Assembly: GCA_029942265.1 (NCBI GenBank)
Contig: JAOZTO010000028.1
Coordinates: 1 to 12,215, forward strand
DNA from: Desulfocapsa sp.
Lineage (GTDB): Bacteria > Desulfobacterota > Desulfobulbia > Desulfobulbales > Desulfocapsaceae
DNA: 12,215 nt
Reading direction: 5' to 3'
Each line of letters starts with the position of its first letter. Position 1 is the first letter of the stretch. The translations under genes were made by a program, and so were the position numbers. Positions 1 through 7,481 of this stretch are shown one piece after another. Under the pieces are notes generated by a model. It ran no database searches. It had not been told where the DNA came from and saw only the letters and a list, made by a program, of their open reading frames with translations.

Positions 1-505
1 ATCCTAAACCTTCAGCATATTTAGCGAAAATCAACTCAATATTAAGCAAATTAACGGGGTGATCTTGAAAGTTAAATATCCCTTTAACATAGGGTTGCAA
101 TGACTCTGGAAGGTCTGCTGGGGGCGTGTGAATACTACTCTGTGCAATCTCTATTACATCGATCACCTGATCAACACGAATGCCGCTATTCATGGCACTG
201 GTTCGACCAAGTAAAACTGCCGCAGAACTTTCCGAAGACTTAGCTCCGAGAAGATCGTTCATGCGTATAACAGATTCGATATCCCCTCGAACGTTTACAA
301 CTCCTTCGAGTGATGGAGGGCAACATGGTAGAAAAAATACTTCTGCGTTCGCAAGAATCTCTCTGATGTATTCACCATTAAATGCATACCAATCCTGACC
401 CAAAGAAAAAACAACCAGTTGAGCATGTGGCTCATCAACATCAACAATCTCTTTGTTGTCAAAACGGGTTTTTGTCAAAATATGCTCTAAATTTACATCC
501 GTCAT
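1..505 (-). CDS. cheW: CheW-like chemosensory adaptor, C-terminus cut by window edge
   Basis: I translated this from the reverse strand; the frame is open for 168 codons to position 1 with no stop. The protein starts MTDVNLEHIL. After a variable leader of about 28 residues comes a CheW fold: AQLVVFSLGQDWYAFNGEYIREIL, written here as key pieces 'LVVFSLG', 'YAFNGEYIREIL', then 'LEGVVNVRGDI' (the CheW GVVNLRG-type loop), 'GIRVDQVIDV' and 'PYVKGIFNFQDHPVNLLNIELIF'. CheW proteins couple MCP tips to the CheA P5 domain in the cytoplasmic signalling array. CheW is usually 150-170 residues, so the stop is probably just beyond the edge. Its ATG overlaps the stop of the upstream cyclase gene as ATGA (502-505), suggesting translational coupling; I see only a weak ribosome site. 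It is the last visible gene of the operon. A longer fusion beyond the edge cannot be excluded. Confidence 0.9.
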   Translation of the reverse strand, partial: MTDVNLEHILTKTRFDNKEIVDVDEPHAQLVVFSLGQDWYAFNGEYIREILANAEVFFLPCCPPSLEGVVNVRGDIESVIRMNDLLGAKSSESSAAVLLGRTSAMNSGIRVDQVIDVIEIAQSSIHTPPADLPESLQPYVKGIFNFQDHPVNLLNIELIFAKYAEGLG

Positions 506-2193
506 AATAGGGTCTCTGAAGCAATAGCGACTTGGTTCCGTCCTCTATCCTTTGCGACGTACAGTGCTTGATCCGCAGCATTGCGTAGAGTTTCAAGGGT
601 GTCATCTTGGGTACATATTGCAATCCCGGCACTGAAAGTACATGAAAAGCTCGTCTGGTTTTCATTAAACAGCAATTGGGCAAATTTTTCTCGTAATTCA
701 GTGACAATGTCTAAGGCTTTGTCGGTGGTAATATCCTGTAGAACCAAGGCAAATTCTTCACCACCGTATCTACCAACAACATCAGAGCCACGAAAACGTT
801 TTTTCATAGAACGAGCAATAGCGATAAGTACCTGATCGCCAGCGGGATGGCCGTAGCTGTCGTTGACGTTTTTAAAATGATCTAAATCAATCATTACAAA
901 ACAGAGTGATGTTTTGTTTCGTTGACTGTGAAGCATTGCCGTTTTTAGCAGTTGGGTGGTTGTGGTGTGATTAAACAGGCCCGTCAGACTATCAGTGACC
1001 ATAAGCGAACGTAAAGATCGCATTCGTTCAGCTCTGATTTCAACAGCTGCAACCAACTCACTGGCAGCAACAGGCTTGGTCATAAAACCTTCTGCACCAA
1101 CCCGCATTGCTGAGACTTGCTTCTTCTTATCAGTTTCACTCGAGAGGTAAATAATAGGAAGTGCAGTAAAATCCTTGATTTGACGAATCAAAATAGCAAG
1201 ATCACATCCTGAGCAAGTAGGCATGTACATATCCATCAAAACCAGGTCTGGCCTGAAATCTTTTAGTACTTGTAAAATGTTTTTAGGGTCATTCACACAA
1301 ATTGTCAACATCCCTGCCTCTTGCAAGATAACGCTATGATAATCTGCGATCGTCGGTTCATCATCCATCACCAGAATGCGATACGGTTCCACTTCTTCTT
1401 GATTAGTTAAGTTATCCAGTGAGGCGATGAGTTCCTGGATGCTGGCAGGTTTAGTGAAATAACCTACCCCGCCGGCTAATACGGCAGCAATGCGTGCATC
1501 AAAGTCACCACGGCTGGAAAGAAAGAGAACCGGCAGTTGGTAAGTTATTTCCTGTCGTAATTGACGAACAAAATCAGTTCCCAAATTTTTTCCTTCAGGG
1601 AAGTTAATATCCATAATAAGAGCGTTCGGTCGATGCTCTACGATGGCATTCTTCAGTTTGTCTATTTCAGTAAATCCAATAACTTGATACGAGAAGCATG
1701 AAAGTTGTGTGATAAGCTGATCCAACATAATGGGGTCATCTTCGCAAATATATATCAGGCAACCGTGCTCATTTAGAGGAAGAGAAGGGGCTTTAGGCTC
1801 GTTTGTACTATGGGAAACTATACTTTTCGCCGTCGTTTTTTCGGTGATACTTTTTAGGGCATTCACTTTCTGTTCCAGTACTTTCAGGCTGACTTCAAAT
1901 TGTCGAGGCCAATCAAAATCAGGTTCTGCGGTATGCGATAACCGAATATTACACAACTCTTCACACTGAGCAACAGCGTCACCGAAGGCAGAAAAACCAA
2001 AGGTGCGTCCGGTACCTTTTAGATTATGAGTTATCAGGTGCAACTGTTTTATCAATTCTACGGTATCAGGTTCATTTCTTAGCTGCTCCCAAAGCTCATT
2101 GATGCTAATCAGTTGCTGAGGAAGTTTGTCGACAAAGGTATTTTTAAGTTGGGTAATTTTTTGGCTTACCGATATCTTTTTTGTAGTACTCAT
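502..2193 (-). CDS. HPt-REC-REC-GGDEF diguanylate cyclase response regulator
   Basis: This 563-residue protein should make cyclic di-GMP from two GTP under phosphorylation control. Domains in order: an HPt domain at about 1-118 with the phosphorylatable His56 in HNLKGTG; receiver 1 at about 145-262 with acidic pair D152/D153, acceptor D195, S226 or S227 and K248 followed by Pro; receiver 2 at about 271-390 with D277/D278, acceptor D321, S351 or S352 and K373 followed by Pro; GGDEF domain at about 395-560 with DSLTGLFN, metal/nucleotide segment DLDHFKNVND, the active signature GGEEF (477-481) and an RxxD inhibitory site RGSD (468-471). All catalytic and phosphorylation residues look intact. 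In Wsp systems the output protein WspR is a simple REC-GGDEF, so the extra HPt and second receiver are notable. Start ATG follows GAGAGG with 6-nt spacing. It lies 13 bp after the stand-alone receiver gene and overlaps cheW by 4 bp. Confidence 0.95.
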   Translation of the reverse strand: MSTTKKISVSQKITQLKNTFVDKLPQQLISINELWEQLRNEPDTVELIKQLHLITHNLKGTGRTFGFSAFGDAVAQCEELCNIRLSHTAEPDFDWPRQFEVSLKVLEQKVNALKSITEKTTAKSIVSHSTNEPKAPSLPLNEHGCLIYICEDDPIMLDQLITQLSCFSYQVIGFTEIDKLKNAIVEHRPNALIMDINFPEGKNLGTDFVRQLRQEITYQLPVLFLSSRGDFDARIAAVLAGGVGYFTKPASIQELIASLDNLTNQEEVEPYRILVMDDEPTIADYHSVILQEAGMLTICVNDPKNILQVLKDFRPDLVLMDMYMPTCSGCDLAILIRQIKDFTALPIIYLSSETDKKKQVSAMRVGAEGFMTKPVAASELVAAVEIRAERMRSLRSLMVTDSLTGLFNHTTTTQLLKTAMLHSQRNKTSLCFVMIDLDHFKNVNDSYGHPAGDQVLIAIARSMKKRFRGSDVVGRYGGEEFALVLQDITTDKALDIVTELREKFAQLLFNENQTSFSCTFSAGIAICTQDDTLETLRNAADQALYVAKDRGRNQVAIASETLL

Positions 2194-2206
2194 ACAGAAC
2201 CTCTCG

Positions 2207-2569
2207 CTATTCTTGCGGCTTCATTATATCGGACAAGATAGCTTCTAATGTTTCAGGTAGAGTGAAATCTTTCATCAGGCAGCCATCAAGCTTTGGCTCA
2301 AGAGTAAGAGCATCGGCTGGATCATCACCGGTTAAAAGAATGAAAGGGATGGTAATCTGTTGCTCGCGTATCTCCCTGAAAAGTTCAATTCCACTGACCA
2401 TCGGCATATTTAAATCACTAAATACGACCTCGAACTCACTACCATCCCCTAGTAGTTCTGCACCTTCCACGGCATTTGCGGCCATGATAGTTTTATGCCC
2501 CAACTCTTCAAGAATTGCTACAGTCATCTCGCATGATAATATATCGTCATCTATTACTAAAATACGCAC
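2207..2569 (-). CDS. Stand-alone receiver (CheY-like) protein, GTG start
   Basis: A 120-residue single receiver domain. Conserved residues are D7/D8/D9 (acid pocket), phosphoacceptor D52 in FSDLNMP, T80 in FILLTGDD and K100. It should accept phosphate from the neighbouring CheA and either signal to an unknown target or act as a phosphate sink. The lysine is followed by Asp (MKD) instead of the usual Pro. The start codon is GTG, chosen because a near-perfect Shine-Dalgarno sequence GGAGGAG (2574-2580) ends 4 nt before it. No DNA-binding or enzymatic output domain is attached. It sits between the cheA-REC gene (21 bp upstream) and the cyclase gene (13 bp downstream). I cannot tell whether it contacts a flagellar motor; in this c-di-GMP context a role within the phosphorelay is as likely. 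Confidence 0.93.
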   Translation of the reverse strand: MRILVIDDDILSCEMTVAILEELGHKTIMAANAVEGAELLGDGSEFEVVFSDLNMPMVSGIELFREIREQQITIPFILLTGDDPADALTLEPKLDGCLMKDFTLPETLEAILSDIMKPQE

Positions 2570-2573
2570 GTTT

Positions 2574-2580
2574 CTCCTCC
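2574..2580 (-). promoter_or_regulatory. Strong ribosome binding site deciding a GTG start
   Basis: Read on the minus strand the sequence is GGAGGAG, then AAAC, then GTG. It is the strongest Shine-Dalgarno sequence in the cluster and supports GTG at 2567-2569 as the receiver start. It may give this receiver higher translation than its neighbours (inference). Confidence 0.75.
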
Positions 2581-2590
2581 CTCTTCCTGT

Positions 2591-4762
2591 TTATCCTAAC
2601 AGCGTTTTTAAGGTGTCAATAAGGCTACTCTGTTCAAAATCGTTTTTTACAATGTAGGCATCCGCACCCACTTGAACGCCGCGGCGTTTGTCCTCTTCCT
2701 GCTCACGCGATGTAATAATAATGATTGGTACCGCTTGATAGGACTCTTCTTCACGCAATTTAGCGGTTAAAGAAAAACCATCCATAATCGGCATCTCAAC
2801 GTCTGTGAGTACGGCATCAAATAACTCTGCTTTAGCCTTGTTCAATCCGTCTTGACCGTCTTCAGCTACAGTAACCTGATAACCGTATGATTCAAGCAAC
2901 TCCTTTTCGATTTCACGCGTACTGGGTGAATCGTCGACTACTAAAATTTTCACAGTATCGGTGCCAAATGCACCTTCATTATTCTGTTCTTTTTTGGAAG
3001 ATGCCTGCTGTAATTTACGTGCCGCAGTGAAAAGAGCAGGTGCATGCAACACGCTCACAAGCTCATTCTTCCCCGTCACAACCATCCCGGATACCATCTC
3101 GATTTTATGTAAATGTTTGGGAAGTGGTTTGATCACGAGATCCTGTTCATCAAGCAAAGCATCTACGATAAATGCCATTTTTTCAAGGCGAATCTGTATA
3201 ACGACCAGTTGCAGCATCGGATGGGGGACAATTTTTAGCTTCGTTGCTTTTTTTAGCTTAGGAACTTTTATAATATCTACAAGAGAGACTACCGGGACAA
3301 ATTCATTGTCTAGAATAACTGCTTGTCGGCCTCCTGCGATCACCATTATGGAATCACGCGGAATTCGCACCAGCGTCGCGATATGCTGCGCAGTAAGGCA
3401 GAACGGTAAGCTGTCAACTTCAAACAGTAAGACACGCATAACGGCCAGAGAAAGAGGTAAACGGATAGTAAAGGTACTGCCTTGGCCCAGTATTGTTGTA
3501 ACAGAAACTAAACCCTTTAACTCAATAACAATACTGCGTTTAACCACATCCATACCCACACCACGCCCAGACATCTCGGTAATAATGGGGCTGGTTGAAA
3601 AACCGGGAGTAAATATCAGATCGACAAGCTCATCTTGAGTGAGCCCTTTAGCAAGTTCTTCAGAGATGATCCCTTTACGCACTGCTTTGCTTTTTACCTT
3701 GTCAATATCGATACCTGCACCATCGTCACTGATTTCTATGACGACCCAACTTCCATCTTGATAAGCCGATAATGAAATGCGCCCCACCGCTGGTTTGCCT
3801 GTTTTCTGGCGCTGTTCAGAAGATTCAATTCCATGATCGAGAGCGTTTCTGAGCAAATGAAGAATTGGATCAGATAGTTGGTCGATGATCTGGCGATCTA
3901 GTTCGATTTCAGAACCACTGATCACACATTCAATTTTCTTCCCCATAGAACGGGCCAATTCACGCATGAGTCGGCTGACAGAATCAAAGACCATTGACAA
4001 TGGTAACATTCGCATCAATAACGCAGAATCGTGCAGTTCATCCATCAACAGACTCTGGGCCAGAACATCATTTTTTAAAGAACGATTAAATTTTTTAATC
4101 TTGGGGAGTAGGGGATTGAGAGCATCACTGTTTTCAAGCATACGTTCCAGACCGTGTAACTCATTCACACGTTGGTCCATACGTGCACGGCTGGAAACCA
4201 CTTCACCCATCAGTTTGATCAATTGATCAAGCTTGGGTAATTGAACCCTTACTGTGTCCGAAACTTTCAACTTTTGCTCTGGAACGGAATCACCCTGTGT
4301 TGTTTTTATAACCAACTTATCATCTATTTCATTCTCAACAGCCTTAGGGAGTGGACTCTCGCAACAGTCAGAAGATAATGGGGCGGCTAACAGTTGGCAA
4401 AGTTTTTCGTCGACTGCTGGTAATTTGGGGTCTGCAGGGTTTTCTGCAACAATATCAACAAGCCGCGATATCTCATCAATACCACTGTATAAGGCCTGAG
4501 AAACATCTGCATTAAACTGCAACGTTCCAGAACGTATGGCAGACAAAAGATCTTCAATCAGGTGTGCCACCTCGGAAATAGTAATTAACTTGACCATCCG
4601 AGATGAACCTTTAATGGTATGAGCCGATCGAAACAAGGCATTAATCAATTCAGCATCGTCTGCACCCTGCTCTAAAGAAGATAAGCCGTCACTGATTTTA
4701 GAGAGGTGCTCATGAGCCTCTTCTACAAATCGTGAAACAAATTTTGTCAAATCTATTGCCAT
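2591..4762 (-). CDS. cheA: Hybrid chemotaxis histidine kinase CheA with C-terminal receiver
   Basis: A 723-residue CheA of the Wsp E type. Domains: HPt (P1) at about 1-110 with His48 in SAHTIKGSSR; no recognisable P2 response-regulator docking domain, only a linker at about 110-165; P3 dimerisation at about 170-255; P4 ATPase at about 256-438 with N-box N306 (LLRNALDHGIE), G1 DDGAGI (346-351), a FTPGFST segment (384-390) and G2 GRGVGMDVV (399-407); P5 CheW-like coupling at about 439-585; receiver at about 605-723 with D610/D611, acceptor D654, T684 and K706 (followed by Asn, not Pro). It autophosphorylates on ATP under MCP/CheW control and passes phosphate to receivers in the locus and to CheB. 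Lack of P2 is common where the kinase has its own receiver. Start ATG gives the expected HPt N-terminus; an AGGA lies somewhat far upstream. It is 18 bp after cheR. Confidence 0.96.
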   Translation of the reverse strand: MAIDLTKFVSRFVEEAHEHLSKISDGLSSLEQGADDAELINALFRSAHTIKGSSRMVKLITISEVAHLIEDLLSAIRSGTLQFNADVSQALYSGIDEISRLVDIVAENPADPKLPAVDEKLCQLLAAPLSSDCCESPLPKAVENEIDDKLVIKTTQGDSVPEQKLKVSDTVRVQLPKLDQLIKLMGEVVSSRARMDQRVNELHGLERMLENSDALNPLLPKIKKFNRSLKNDVLAQSLLMDELHDSALLMRMLPLSMVFDSVSRLMRELARSMGKKIECVISGSEIELDRQIIDQLSDPILHLLRNALDHGIESSEQRQKTGKPAVGRISLSAYQDGSWVVIEISDDGAGIDIDKVKSKAVRKGIISEELAKGLTQDELVDLIFTPGFSTSPIITEMSGRGVGMDVVKRSIVIELKGLVSVTTILGQGSTFTIRLPLSLAVMRVLLFEVDSLPFCLTAQHIATLVRIPRDSIMVIAGGRQAVILDNEFVPVVSLVDIIKVPKLKKATKLKIVPHPMLQLVVIQIRLEKMAFIVDALLDEQDLVIKPLPKHLHKIEMVSGMVVTGKNELVSVLHAPALFTAARKLQQASSKKEQNNEGAFGTDTVKILVVDDSPSTREIEKELLESYGYQVTVAEDGQDGLNKAKAELFDAVLTDVEMPIMDGFSLTAKLREEESYQAVPIIIITSREQEEDKRRGVQVGADAYIVKNDFEQSSLIDTLKTLLG

Positions 4763-4780
4763 AATGGTTTTGTTATCCTG

Positions 4781-6250
4781 TTAAATCCGACAATCTGTTA
4801 GACCTTCCAGTTGTACTATCTGGTACTCGCAGAGGTGGCGAATCTCTGCTATCGGTAGACCCAGTGAAATAGATTTTAAGCCTGTTGTCTCACTGCTACT
4901 GGACATCAATTGTAAAGTGATTCGATATTCCCGGCTCGCCTGCGTATGCGAGCTATTTTTACGATAAAGACCTGCTAAATAATAGTGGGCAGGCCAACAA
5001 CTTGGTTCGCAATAGATCGCTTGTTTAAAATGGTTTAGAGCCTCATCCATCTGTTGATTCCATTTTGCAATCAACCCTAAAAGAACCAAGCCGTCTACAT
5101 TCCAGGTTTCCGCTTGCAGAACTGAGCGTACCACCGATTCAGAAAGGATAAATTCTTTTTGATTCATCAGAACTTGGGCTTTGAGTAGCAAAGCATCCTG
5201 ATTCTGCGAGTCATTTTCTAATAGTTCTTCCAGTTGAGGCAGGATGGTATCATATTGCTGCTCTTCAACTTGTTTACGCAACTCATCCAAGCAAATAGAA
5301 GCAGGTACTTGTTCCTGACAGTTTTTAGGAAAAGTTAAGACCGGTAGAGGATCAGTAACTAATTCAAATGATTCAGCAAGCACGCTATTTTTTTTATCAG
5401 GAGATATTTGCTTAAAACCGGGGTGGTGCGATTCTATGATTTCGGGCTTTGACTTACTGAAGTAAAAAAGTCCATCTTCCTTTATCAAGTTGAAAACACC
5501 GAGGTCATTTGCGAGTGTTTCTGTACAACCAACAATGAGAACACCATCTTCTTTCAATAACGTGCGCATGTTTTTCTGTATTTGAAGACGTGTTGGCTCA
5601 TCAAAATAGATCGAAACGTTACGAAATAAAATGATATCTAACGGTTCAATGTTGGGCGGGTTCTTTCCAAACAACAGGTTGAGTTCCTGGAACTTAACTA
5701 ATGATCGAATGTCATTGTTAATCTGCCACTCGTCGCCTCTTTGTTCGAAAAATTGTGAGCGGATTTCAGTAGGAATTCCGCGAAAAGAAAAACCACGGTA
5801 CATTCCCTTACGAGCATTATTTAGAATAGTGCTATCAATATCAATTCCAGTAATTTCACACCACTGGCGCATATCTTCCCCATAGCGTTGCCACAGAGCC
5901 ATCGCCAGAGAATAGGGTTCCTCTCCTGAGGAGCAACCAGCACTTAATATTCGAACAAATTGCTTTTCTTTGGTATGCGCAAGTAGCTTAGGGACAAGTT
6001 GATCAGCGACAAAATGCAACTGTTCTGGTTCACGAAAAAAATAGGTTTCATTGATTGTTAGCAGGTTAATCAGGCACTGGAATTCTTCTTCATTTGAAAT
6101 GATTTGATTGAAGTATTCTGGAATTGTAATCTGACCTGTTTTTTGCATCCTATTAGCAACTACAGTTTGGAGTTTTTCCTCTCCAAGCGCATCATCAAAG
6201 CTAAGCCCACAACGTTGGGAAATATGGTTGCTAATAGTTGAAATAGTCAT
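4781..6250 (-). CDS. cheR: CheR-type MCP methyltransferase with C-terminal TPR region
   Basis: A 489-residue protein, much longer than plain CheR (about 270-290). The first about 265 residues form the methyltransferase: an N-terminal helical domain, NETYFFRE (67-74), the SAM-binding segment SAGCSSGEEPYSLAM (103-117), ITGIDID (133-139) and RNVSIYF (210-216). It transfers methyl groups from S-adenosylmethionine to glutamates of the MCP. After a low-complexity linker (about 270-315), residues about 320-450 form helical TPR-like repeats, clearest at about 384-450. WspC and other ACF-class CheR proteins share this CheR-TPR layout, and the TPR region is thought to mediate protein contacts. The ATG lies 2 bp after the cheB stop, so ribosome binding must use sequence inside the end of cheB. 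The MCP here lacks a CheR-docking pentapeptide, which fits recruitment by another route. Confidence 0.95.
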   Translation of the reverse strand: MTISTISNHISQRCGLSFDDALGEEKLQTVVANRMQKTGQITIPEYFNQIISNEEEFQCLINLLTINETYFFREPEQLHFVADQLVPKLLAHTKEKQFVRILSAGCSSGEEPYSLAMALWQRYGEDMRQWCEITGIDIDSTILNNARKGMYRGFSFRGIPTEIRSQFFEQRGDEWQINNDIRSLVKFQELNLLFGKNPPNIEPLDIILFRNVSIYFDEPTRLQIQKNMRTLLKEDGVLIVGCTETLANDLGVFNLIKEDGLFYFSKSKPEIIESHHPGFKQISPDKKNSVLAESFELVTDPLPVLTFPKNCQEQVPASICLDELRKQVEEQQYDTILPQLEELLENDSQNQDALLLKAQVLMNQKEFILSESVVRSVLQAETWNVDGLVLLGLIAKWNQQMDEALNHFKQAIYCEPSCWPAHYYLAGLYRKNSSHTQASREYRITLQLMSSSSETTGLKSISLGLPIAEIRHLCEYQIVQLEGLTDCRI

Positions 6251-6252
6251 AC

Positions 6253-7308
6253 CTAAAAACCTGCCAAATGAATCATTTCTTCAGCAATCGCATGATCAGG
6301 AAGACATTTTTGCACACTTCCGGCTGAAATAGCACAATAATTCATTCCATAAATAAGCGAAGTCGCTTCGTCCTGGCCAATGGTTGTTCCACCATTGGCC
6401 AATATTTTCGCAATCCCTGACGCACCATCATGGCCCATACCTGTCATAATAATTCCAACAGCTTTGTCCTTGTACACATCGGCGACTGAGTCTAGCAAAC
6501 GGTCACAACTCGGATGATAGGTATCCTGCTTATGACTAGGGATTAATGCAATTTGGTGCGTAGACAATACGGTACAATGACTCTCAGGTTGTGCAATATA
6601 GACTGTTCCAGCTTGAATTTGCTCACCATTTTGTGCAATTTTCACAGGTAATTTACAAATCTGGTTTAACCAGTTCGTCATCCCTGAAGCAAAACCTTCT
6701 GCAATATGCTGTGCAATAAAAACCGGACAAGAAAAATTAGCGGGTAACTGTGTCAAAATTTTTTCCAGAACCTGTGGTCCACCAGTGGAACTGGCAATGG
6801 CAAAAATTTTAGATGAATACGCTTGTGCCGGTTGCACTACTGCCTCTAAAATTTTCTTTATGGTTGGTGCTGATGGGGGTTCCAGAGTGTTGTGATCATT
6901 TTTATTTTGTCGAATATGGGTGATCACCGGAACACCTGCCAACATACGAATCTTTGAAATAAACTCCTTAATACATGTGGAAGTGATATCGGCCTTATTA
7001 ACAACATCCAAGGCGCCTCGGCAAATTGCCAGATAGGCTTTTTCTGCATCACTGGCACCGCTTACAACCAAGATCGGCACGGCTTTAGAGCACATGATTT
7101 CCGAAATCGCTTCTATCCCGTTCATCACAGGCATCTCAAGATCCATCGTGATCAGATCTGGATGAAGCGTTTGGGCTTTCTCGATTGCATCACGCCCATC
7201 TACGGCTTCACCAATAACAACTATGTCCTGCTCATGCTCAAGAATCTCACGGAGCATTTCTCGTGCCAGAGAGCTGTCATCAACCAGAAGTACTTTAATA
7301 GGATTCAT
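6253..7308 (-). CDS. cheB: CheB protein-glutamate methylesterase/deamidase
   Basis: A 351-residue protein, standard CheB length. The N-terminal receiver (about 4-122) has D10/D11, acceptor D56 in TMDLEMP, S83 and K105. A linker at about 125-165 precedes the methylesterase domain (about 168-351), with a Ser-His-Asp triad by position: S174 in ASSTGGP, H201 in FIAQHI and D294 in GMGHDGASG. It removes methyl groups from MCP glutamates when phosphorylated by CheA, giving adaptation; it matches WspF in the Wsp system. The lysine of the receiver is followed by Ala (NKAD) and not Pro. It is the first gene of the tight block and ends 2 bp before cheR. No strong Shine-Dalgarno sequence precedes the ATG. 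A candidate promoter lies 40-70 bp upstream. Confidence 0.96.
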   Translation of the reverse strand: MNPIKVLLVDDSSLAREMLREILEHEQDIVVIGEAVDGRDAIEKAQTLHPDLITMDLEMPVMNGIEAISEIMCSKAVPILVVSGASDAEKAYLAICRGALDVVNKADITSTCIKEFISKIRMLAGVPVITHIRQNKNDHNTLEPPSAPTIKKILEAVVQPAQAYSSKIFAIASSTGGPQVLEKILTQLPANFSCPVFIAQHIAEGFASGMTNWLNQICKLPVKIAQNGEQIQAGTVYIAQPESHCTVLSTHQIALIPSHKQDTYHPSCDRLLDSVADVYKDKAVGIIMTGMGHDGASGIAKILANGGTTIGQDEATSLIYGMNYCAISAGSVQKCLPDHAIAEEMIHLAGF

Positions 7309-7348
7309 CGTTTCAGTTTAAGACTTGTAAACATTCGGGTTCGGTTCA

Positions 7349-7376
7349 AAAATAGGATTAACCACTGAACTGTAAA
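7349..7376 (-). promoter_or_regulatory. Candidate promoter for the cheB operon
   Basis: On the minus strand, TTTACA (7371-7376) lies 16 nt before TATTTT (7349-7354), giving plausible -35 and -10 elements about 41 bp upstream of the cheB start. The match to the housekeeping consensus is partial. Transcription could equally read through from the MCP gene. Confidence 0.3.
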
Positions 7377-7384
7377 TGTTTGGA

Positions 7385-7469
7385 TAGTGCCCCAGGTTCG
7401 CTTGATCCGGCCTGTGACCTATATTGGTTCATATGTGAACAGGCCGGATCAAGCGAAGATGGGGTGCTA
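7385..7469. repeat. Long intergenic inverted repeat between MCP and cheB
   Basis: A perfect 19-bp inverted repeat, TTCGCTTGATCCGGCCTGT at 7397-7415 and its complement at 7439-7457, encloses a 23-nt loop. After a 2-nt mismatch, pairing resumes outward (CCCCA with TGGGG, then TAG with CTA) so the arms reach about 31 nt. The loop holds a second small hairpin, GTTCA-TATG-TGAAC, that competes at the right arm. In the direction of transcription it starts 12 nt after the MCP stop. No T-run follows, so it is not a typical intrinsic terminator. Possible roles are mRNA end protection that sets MCP against operon levels, a REP-like element or a protein-binding palindrome. Confidence 0.85.
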
Positions 7470-7481
7470 GCCGAATATTTA

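Noticed and set aside
2961..3638. 225-codon plus-strand frame antisense to cheA
   Set aside because: It is a shadow of the well-supported CheA coding frame and its translation has no domain-like pattern.
7385..7469. Intrinsic terminator after the MCP gene
   Set aside because: The stem is strong, but no T-run follows it in the direction of transcription.
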